A stretch of DNA of 64,000 nucleotides from Buxus sempervirens (Eukaryota > Streptophyta > Magnoliopsida > Buxales > Buxaceae), in assembly GCA_947561395.2 (NCBI GenBank), contig OX387191.1:36721439-36785438 (forward strand), given 5' to 3'. Position numbers and translations under genes: made by a program. This document shows, in pieces, positions 56,451 through 64,000 of this stretch (positions are counted from its first letter, which is position 1; each line of letters begins with the position of its first letter). Below the pieces are notes generated by a model. That model worked only from the letters and a program-made list of their open reading frames with translations, did no database searches and had not been told where the DNA came from.

Positions 56451-59400
56451 TGTAACGCCCCGGTTTCGGGTCCATTCCCAAACTCGAGGTGTTATGGTAA
56501 TTAAACAAAGCTACTAAATAAACTGGACAATTTAAAACTTTTTCTAACTTTATAATCAGAGTAAATGCGGAAACTTGAATTCAAATTCTCTTTATTATTC
56601 AACAATTTTGATTTACAAGGATTTTAATTCCATGAACAACCTACAGCTATATAAACTACCCATCTACAACTGGCCCAAAATTTGATGTCATCGCCAAGAG
56701 TACCTGAAAAATGGGGAGAAACCGAAATGAGAATAAATCTCAACAAGTAGCAGATGCATGAAGTAAAAATAGTCCATAATGATTTGCAAAGATAGTCATG
56801 AGGTGAACATTAAAACCAAAACCACAATAATATGATAATATATCAATAACAATTATCAATCCAAAACAAACACGTGTGACATAATAGGACTCATGAACTA
56901 AAACCACTTAGTAAGATATTCCTGCCCCCATAGTTTGCCACATCACGACTTACATGATAGATGGAGCCCGCACCTGCAGTCACTACCATCTCCTCCGTCA
57001 ACCATCAATGCGGACCACCCACGCATGGGTTGGCGAGTACAATCCTCAGTCCAAAATAAAAGCCCATATGGGTAATGCTTCCGCGGAGGCCATACCAATC
57101 CTATCAAAGATTAATGGACGCACAACGAACACGTCTAATACCAGTACATGTGTAAAACCCTGATATTTTCAAGGAATTTTTTTATTTATATTATTTATGT
57201 GGACGTATCAACTTAAGGAGCTGTGGGTATATTTAGGGATTTCGGTGGGCGAGCACACATGGAATCAAGAAATTTCAAAAATTCATCGAGCAGCAATGTA
57301 ATTATGGAAGGTATAAATACTTAAGGAAAATTAGGTTTGAGGTTTTTAGAATACTCATATACTCGTACTGAAGGCGATTGGCGATTGCGGTTGAGCGATC
57401 CTGATCTAGGTTTTCGTTGGGAGAGAAGAAGAACTGTGAGAGTTCCTACCGATTGGTGTTTGTGATCAAGGGTTTTAGAAGAAAGGCAGACTTTTGCGAA
57501 TAGAAGATCCGAGTGCCGATTTCGATCAGACGAACGACTGTCGATGATCGGCCGGGGTTCGAGTAGTTGTTGTTGCAGGGATTAAGCGTGCAAAAGGTAA
57601 GTAGCATCGTTTTAAAACTGGGTTTTGGATTGATTCGTGAGTTTGATATTGATGCATATGTTTTCTGGAAGAAGATAGTCCGAACGTGAGCTTTTTTAAG
57701 AACTGTTAGAGATAAATAAAAAGGTGTTTAGAATAATTTCAAAAGTGGTTTAAACATCTCCTGGGGATAGTAGGAGGCTAGGGAAATGGTTACAGACAGA
57801 AAAATTTCGATTAGTTGTATAGATCTATAAATAACAGAGACTTGAAAAACCAAGGTAGCATCCGCCGGGTTGGTGCCCACCTAGTGTCAACTGGGTTGAG
57901 TCGGCGCAAGGCCGAAGTTCCTTACCGCCGAGCTCGCGCTTATCGTGTGCCTGTCTCGCACCAAGCGTATTTCCTTAATGCCGATCTCGCTTTAATCTTA
58001 CGCCTATCGTGCACCTAGCTCGTGCCTAGTCCAATTTAAGTAAGCGCAACGTGTAATTTGAGTATTTACTTACCGCCGACCTCGCGCCTAGCGCTAGAGG
58101 TCAGCGCAAGCCCCAAATCTTTGCCGAAATGTGAGGTTTGACCAATCAAGCTAGATTTTAATACTTTGAGGGTTCAAGCACTGATCTATTGACTTGTTTA
58201 GAAGTTTAGAAATACTGTTACTTGTTCAATTACTCTGAGAACAACAAGTGGAAATTCTGGAAAATCTTACGAGCATCCAAGGTTAATTTTAAGGGCTACC
58301 GGTAGGAGATCTTATTGTACTTAACACTAGGAGTTCCTGATTTAGTTTCCTTTTGATTATATACTGTGCTTGAATGAGAACTTATTTAATTTGGTTTTTA
58401 CTTGATTGCAAGTTCTGAAATATCTTGTAAAGATTTCTCTTGGTGTGAGTAAATGAGTTTATTACCAATGGGCATGTGTTATGAGATTTGAGGAAATACT
58501 GAAAGTACTTGAGGTACTGTTCTGGTCCAGAGGGACATGTGGTGAACTGTTTGAGTTATACATGATGTTGAACGTATGGTTTTATTGTGATGTCAGAGTT
58601 GTGATTTTACAATGGTTTACTGTTTTGGTTTAGCTTGTCCTGGATCCATGCTTAAGCTTAGTAATGTAATGTTATTGTTGGTTGTTGAAATTGCATGGCC
58701 TTGTGTGTTGCCACGACCAGTGTAGAGCAGCCAGAAACCCTAAGTAGGCCTGGTTGTTAATGCCGAAACCTGGGGAGTAGGTCGGCATTGGATGACGAAA
58801 CCCTGAGTAGGCCATCATTTCAGAGTTTCTGAAACCCTGAGTAGGCCGGAACTGTTTACATGGAGGTGTGGAGTGTCTACTTGGGATGTTTAATTTATCA
58901 ACTTAACAATAGTCATGACATTGACCAATCGATGTGTTGTCAATATTGAATTGAAATGTGTTTGGAAATAATTATTGGTTTTTGGTTTAACTTGGAGATT
59001 GTATTGGTTGCTTATTCGTACTGGTTATTTATCAATACATGATTTGAACTGTGTTAACTATTTCCTGCATGCATATGCTACTCGCTGAGATATTCGTATC
59101 TCACTCTTTTGTTTTTGTTTTGTTTTCAGATACTCGAGGTGAGGCAACTACTGGGGTAGATCCGACTGAAACATATATGAAGGAAGACTACTATTACATT
59201 CCTTAGACCTGTAGGTTATTTTGAATTGAACTTTGAAGTAATTGAATGTTTGAGGTGTAATAAAGTAGATTGAGGTTGAACAACTTGAATCTTAGTTAAG
59301 TTTGAATATTGAATTCTTAGATAAAGTATGATTGTACACTTTGACATTATTTAGTTTAGGTGATTATCCAGCGATCACAAATGATTAAGATCCTTACCTA

Positions 59401-60980
59401 ACACTCCGTGAGACGTGTTATATCTTTATTGAACAACACGGATCCGGGGCGTTACAACATGTGCAAATCACGAGTGATCCTCAAGCACGGCCAAATCATA
59501 GCTCCAACGTGTGATTCACAACCTACCAACATGACCAATATAAAACTCATGAAAGTCAATGTCTCATTGAAGCATGCAGATGGTGACCTGAAAAACAAAA
59601 TAAAACCGTTTACCGAAAGCAACCTCGGCTAAGACTAGGCCGCATCTGCAGCGGTCAGGGATTGCTGCCTATGTCGCCCACACCTACTAGTACAACAGAC
59701 CGCATACTGGGGAGTTCCGAACAAGAATAACTTACCAGCCAATTCCCTTTCACTTCCTAGCTAAGCTATGGATCCATACTAAGCATTGCCCACTAGACAC
59801 AACTCACAATCAAAATCTTGAATAACTCAAAGATACAATATTCAATGATAAACCTCGTACCAATAATCACAACCACGTCCCAAGTGCTGTGTCTAGCAAT
59901 AATTTCCAAAACCACGGTGTCCAACCAAAAGATGTTCAAAATAACCATTAAACAGTTCTTAAACAGAGTTCCAGATCATTTAATAAGTAAAGTACGAGAG
60001 TATACACAAATTCTAAATAAAAGGTTCAGATTTGAGTCGTGTTAGTGTGAGCATACTTAGTTTATCTTTTTGTAATTCATTATTCATGTTATTCTTTAAT
60101 TCTTACAAAATTTACTCCAAATCCTACACTTTGGTTCATCCTAAAATCCTTATTTACCAACTAATACCCTAAATCTCTAAAACCTTTAGGTTATGCTATT
60201 GACTCTTTCCAGAAGTTAATTTAGGTCTATTATGACTTGTTAGACTAGATTTCATACCTAGAATCCTAATGAAAATAGTCTGAGTGTATAGGTATACCTT
60301 TACTAGTCTTCTTTGATTCTTATTACATTCATTATCCCAAATAATTACCCTTTCATCCGAATTTAATTCCGTTACTTCCTACATCTCAAATTACCCTATT
60401 TATAGGTGTTACAACATTAAAATTCCAAGAAAAATCATTTGAAATAGAATCTAAGCACAAATCCCAAGTTTTGAAATTTTTGACAGTTGGTCACTCCAAG
60501 GGTCTCTCAGGCGACTGCTCTAGCAGTTAGGTTTCCAGGTTCTGTTATTTTTCAAAGGCCTATCACCTAAGGTAACGCTCGAGTGGTGTATTGAGCACTC
60601 TGGCTATAACACAGTTCTTCTTCCCTTTGCGGAAATTTTCAAACTTTCTATACATACTATTAACTTGATTTGATTTTAAACATCTAATTTCCATCCTAAA
60701 CTAGTTCTGAGACAACCTTAAACTAATCCTATCATCTTTTTACATATCTTTAGTTTCTTTTCAAGTTAAAATCACCATGATCAACCTTTTCTTGATTTCT
60801 AAAAGAAAGATAAAACACCAAAACAATTCTTGATAAACAAATAAGCTTTTGCCATGAAATCTAACTTCAAAAACAATGCGATTAAACATAAAAAACACAA
60901 GAAAAACATGCAATTCCTCCAGTCTCAAGGGTTTGCTACTTGCCTTATGATGAACCCAGATTTTTCAAAAACTTCGCCTG
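56451..60980 (-). mobile_element. 5' LTR of element H, split by solo LTR G and cut by LTR I
   Basis: The plus strand starts TGTAACGCCCCGGTTTCGGG. It consists of 56451-57150 and 59462-60980. The second part has 'cctagctaagctatggatcc', as in the D LTR. It ends where TGTAAAACCCCGACCC of LTR I begins at 60981. No coding is seen; short frames such as 59408-60045 have no domain. Confidence 0.75.
57151..59456 (+). mobile_element. Solo LTR G with perfect target duplication
   Basis: TGTAAAACCCTGATATTTTC to GGGGCGTTACA, 2306 bp, flanked by ACATG at 57146-57150 and 59457-59461. TATA box TATAAATA at 57312; donor-like AAAG/GTAAGT at 57597; possible poly(A) signal AATAAA at 59259. It contains 'gccga(t/g)ctcgc' repeats (57915-58110) and 'aaaccctgagtaggcc' repeats (58732-58850). 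No internal region is present, as expected after LTR-LTR recombination. Confidence 0.92.
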
Positions 60981-61235
60981 TGTAAAACCCCGACCCGGAT
61001 TATATCTTAATTATTAAGATTAATTATCTAAAGTGTGATTATTAGACAAATTAAGTAATTGTGTTATGAAGATGAGGTAAATGTGGATTATTCTTGAGGA
61101 TTTAGAGAAATCAATTGAACTGTATGAAGGTTATTAAGGAAAATTTAATCAATGTTGTTTCTCAATTCCAATTGTCTAAGATACTCTCCAATTAGCTTAA
61201 ATGAATTGGAAATCAAATTCTGAAAAGTTAGACTT

Positions 61236-62353
61236 ATGTGTACCTAGAGTAATTCCTAAGTATACCCATGGTACCCTAAAGTTTACCCCAGGTACCCTCC
61301 CGGATAACACTAGTGTATACCCATGTATACCCCAAAATACTCCCAAGAATACTTAAAGTAACTCCTAAGATTACCCAAGGTACCTCCCAAGTGTACCCAA
61401 ATTATTCCCTTAGAATACTCAAAGTAACTCTTAAGAATGCCCAAGGTACCTCTCAAGTGTACCTTAAGTATCTCCCAAGAATACCCAAATAACCTATCAA
61501 ATATATCCCAGGTACCCTACTTTTATACCCAAGGTACACCCAAGTATTTCCTAAGGTATCCCCACATGTATACCTAAAGTACCTCTTATATTACCTAAAG
61601 TACCTCACTCATATTGGCTAAGGTACCCCACTATTTTTCCCAAGGTACCCCTTTCGAATACCTAAAGTACCCTCTAATTATACCTAAGATACCTCATTTG
61701 TATTGCCTAAGGTATCTCTTTATTTTAACTAAGGTACCCTACTATCTTACTTGAAGTACCCCTTGTTTACCTAAGGTACATTCCCTTATATAGCTAGGGT
61801 ACCCCCTTTGTATAGCTAGAGTATCCCCTTACATTTCTAAGGTACATCCCTTACATTTCCTAGGGTATACCCTTGTATTTCCTAGAAGTACTCCTCTCAT
61901 ATAAGTAAAGTACCCCCACTGTTTTACTTAGGGTACACCCCCTATATAGCCAAAGTACCCCCTTGTGTCTAACTAAAGTAACCCTTATATAAGTAAGGTA
62001 ACCCCCCACTGTTTTGCCTAAGGTATAACCCCTTATACAGCTAAGGTACCCCCTTTATATCATTAAAGTACCTCCAACATACCTAAGGTACATCCCTTAT
62101 ATTACCTAAGGTACACCCTCCTTGTATTACTTAAATGTACCTCCTCATATAACTAAGGTACACCTCTTCTATAGCTAAGTACCCCTCCTCAATATAACTG
62201 AGGTACACCTCCTAAGCACTCTAAAAGCAGGCCTTTTGAAGTGGCTAAGGCAAACACCCCATTTAACACTAAGGTACCCCACTTAATACCAAGGTACCCC
62301 ACTCGAATAACACTAAGGTACCCCTGGTATGCCTTAGGTACACCCTAGGATTT
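61236..62353 (+). repeat. Degenerate 25-30 bp array of CTAAGGTACCCC type
   Basis: About 1.1 kb with 'aaggtacccc', 'aaagtacctc' or 'aggtacaccc' recurring every 15-30 bp, separated by AT-rich spacers such as 'ttatata'. Many copies contain the palindrome GGTACC or its variants. Confidence 0.9.
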
Positions 62354-63273
62354 TAGTTGAATAAAAGCTTGGTTTGGGGGCAGATTTGAAAGACCCAAAA
62401 CTTGGGCATATAAAAGGATGCCCTAATTTCTAATTAAGTGTTTGTAAACCCATTTCTCTTGTCTTGGTCGTATAAAACAAGAGGGAAAGTGTGGGAGTTT
62501 GCTTGAAGCTTCAAGAGGAAGAAGAAGAAGGAGAGAAAAGCTTGAAGAGAAGTTGAGCTTCTCCATTAGCAAGTAAGTAGCAAACCCTTCAAACAAAATG
62601 AATTACTAAAATTCGTATTCTCTCTCTAGGGTTTGATTTATTTGAATAAATGATCTTGCATGTTGCTATTTGCTTCTAAAATTCGTGGGTTTTGATTGTA
62701 TAATACTCTCGTTTACTCTTCTATTGGTTTGCCATGGATTTCCAGCTCTATTGATTATATTTCAGATTAGGGTTTGAGATTTGAGATGAATCTTTGGTTT
62801 GGAAAGTGTTTTAAAGCATGTTGGGATGTTTTATAATAATCCTATTTGATGTTGGAAGTGTTGGAAATGATTTCCACGAGTTTTATGTTGAAAATAGTCA
62901 AAATAGTTCAAAATCCCGACCTTGCGATTAATCCTGAAAATTGGCGATTAATCCTGAGCCAAACCCCTAAAAACTAGCCTTTGTTATTTTAAATCGTGGC
63001 TCAGGATTAACCTGGGCGATTAATCCAGAACCTCAGTGCACGAACATTCAACTTCAGCGCGTGCGCGTCAATCTTGTTATAAACCTGAGCGCGCGCACCT
63101 TAAGCCTCAACGCCCGAACCTTGAACCTCAGCGCGCGAACGTCGCCTAGCCTGTTAACTCAACGCGCACGCGTCCAACCTTAACGTCCACACGTTGAAGC
63201 CTGTTTTTGAGAACTCTTCACCCTTTTTCTCTCCAATCCTTTCTCAAACAACCCAGGCCTCTCGCATAGTACC

Positions 63274-63352
63274 CTTATTACACGAAAGACATTTAAGTAA
63301 ATGTCCTGTGTATTTATTGCTCCATTTACTTAAGTCTTTACATGTAAATAAG
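63274..63352. mobile_element. 79-bp hairpin (MITE-like), copy 2
   Basis: CTTATTACACGAAAGACATT and AAGTAAATG, a short loop, then CATTTACTTAAGTC and CATGTAAATAAG. Same design and terminal motif as 45287-45367. Confidence 0.7.
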
Positions 63353-63791
63353 GTTTTACCCCCCATTTGGAACCAATAAAAATACTCCCAAGGCCCAATT
63401 CCCAACCAATAAAAAGTCAACTTTCCAGTTTGTGTCTAATTTTCCAGTTTTCCCGATTTTCAAAAAGGGCCACTTTTTGATTTTGATACCCAAACGAGCG
63501 ATTCAGAATCCCAGAAAATTCTAGATGATTTGTATACCCTCCAATAGACTACAACCAGAATTTGAGCCCCAAACTCCTTGTAGATTTGTCTAGAAAAAGT
63601 CTACACCGAAAAGTCAACGTTTTTATCCAGACTTAGAATATTTTTGAGGTCCAAAACTTTTTGTCTCGGAATCCATTGATTTTTGGTAGGATTACTTATT
63701 CAGAAATCCTAAGACTATCCCACTCATCCAAAATGTATTTTGAGGATTCCATGGTACTCGTTTTGATTGATTTTGGATTTCATGAACCAGG

Positions 63792-64000
63792 GCAGTGTAG
63801 AAGTACTCCGCTTAGCCTTGATTCATCAGGCAGCGTAGAAGTACTCCACTTGGCCTTGATTCATTGGGCAGCGTAGAAGTATTCCACTTGACTTTGATGC
63901 GTCGGCGGTGTAGAAGTACTCCACTTGGCCTTGATTTCGTCGGCAGTGTAGAAGTACTCCACTGGGCCTTGATCCGTCGGAAATGCGGCAGTGTTGAAAT
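63792..64000 (+). repeat. 38-bp minisatellite at the window edge
   Basis: At least five copies of 'gcagcgtagaagtactccac' plus 'ttggccttgattc', starting at 63792 and 63830 and continuing to the edge. Confidence 0.9.

Larger units (their letters stand above)
60981..64000 (+). mobile_element. LTR I, runs past the window edge
   Basis: Starts TGTAAAACCCCGACCCGG, similar to LTR G. TATA box TATAAAAG at 62409-62416; donor-like CAA/GTAAGT at 62573. It carries the GGTACC array, GC-rich 'gcgattaatcctgag' and 'aacctcagcgcgcgaac' repeats (62925-63190), a hairpin element and a 38-bp array. No coding region. Its right end is not in the window, so solo or full-length status is unknown. Confidence 0.7.

Overview
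This window is plant nuclear DNA built almost entirely of transposable elements; I see no convincing intact host gene, rRNA, tRNA or CRISPR array. The case for a seed plant with a repeat-rich genome rests on several things: Ty3/gypsy elements of the plant Tat/Ogre type (two RNase H domains, a G-patch-like motif after the protease, a TGGCGACTCTGCT-type primer site), gypsy LTRs that begin TGTAACACCCC with an initiator-Met-type primer site, a plant L1 LINE with a CCHC ORF1 protein, and a CACTA transposon with a CACTACAAAAA terminus. The species cannot be named from this.

Layout, left to right. Bases 1-335 are the end of a gypsy LTR. Bases 336-6748 are the 3' part of a Tat-like element (B): noncoding 3' region, polypurine tract and LTR start at 4900, with a 1.9 kb non-autonomous CACTA element at 2335-4254 inserted in it (GGC target duplication). 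B's LTR is split by a minus-strand L1 LINE (6749-7034 plus 24277-29421). That LINE is in turn split by a 17 kb Tat/Ogre-like retrotransposon (A, 7035-24276). A has recognisable LTRs, primer site, a 76-bp tandem array, gag, protease, RT, two RNases H, integrase and an antisense extra ORF. The B LTR reappears at 29422-29473, followed by a minus-strand chromovirus-like gypsy (D, 29474-36315) that carries a copia-like LTR (K).

Bases 36316 to about 39110 are the 5' end of a minus-strand Tat-like element (E) with the same extra-ORF family, here sense and upstream. From about 39110 to 53325 lies element F, an LTR followed by a gag-only coding region and two minisatellite arrays. It is split by element C (42217-51051, near-perfect target duplication), and C is itself split by a solo LTR of the A family (44836-47817). 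Bases 54230-56062 hold a plus-strand transposon-associated coding remnant with a leader intron. Bases 56100-60980 are the 5' end of a minus-strand gypsy (H), whose LTR contains a clean 2.3 kb solo LTR (G, ACATG duplication). The last 3 kb is another LTR (I) rich in GGTACC-type repeats that runs off the edge.

The nesting gives a relative order: B before LINE before A; F before C before the solo A-type LTR; H before G. The most notable structure not explained by ordinary coding is (i) short-palindrome arrays upstream of the LTR promoters in three LTR families, one also present in the A leader, (ii) one extra-ORF family used in opposite arrangements by A and E, (iii) a higher-order 76/227-bp array, (iv) a two-copy 80-bp hairpin element, and (v) an LTR segment in C that looks more conserved than its neighbour. 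All coding regions belong to mobile elements, and nearly all are broken. Family names come from recognition of motifs, not from searches.
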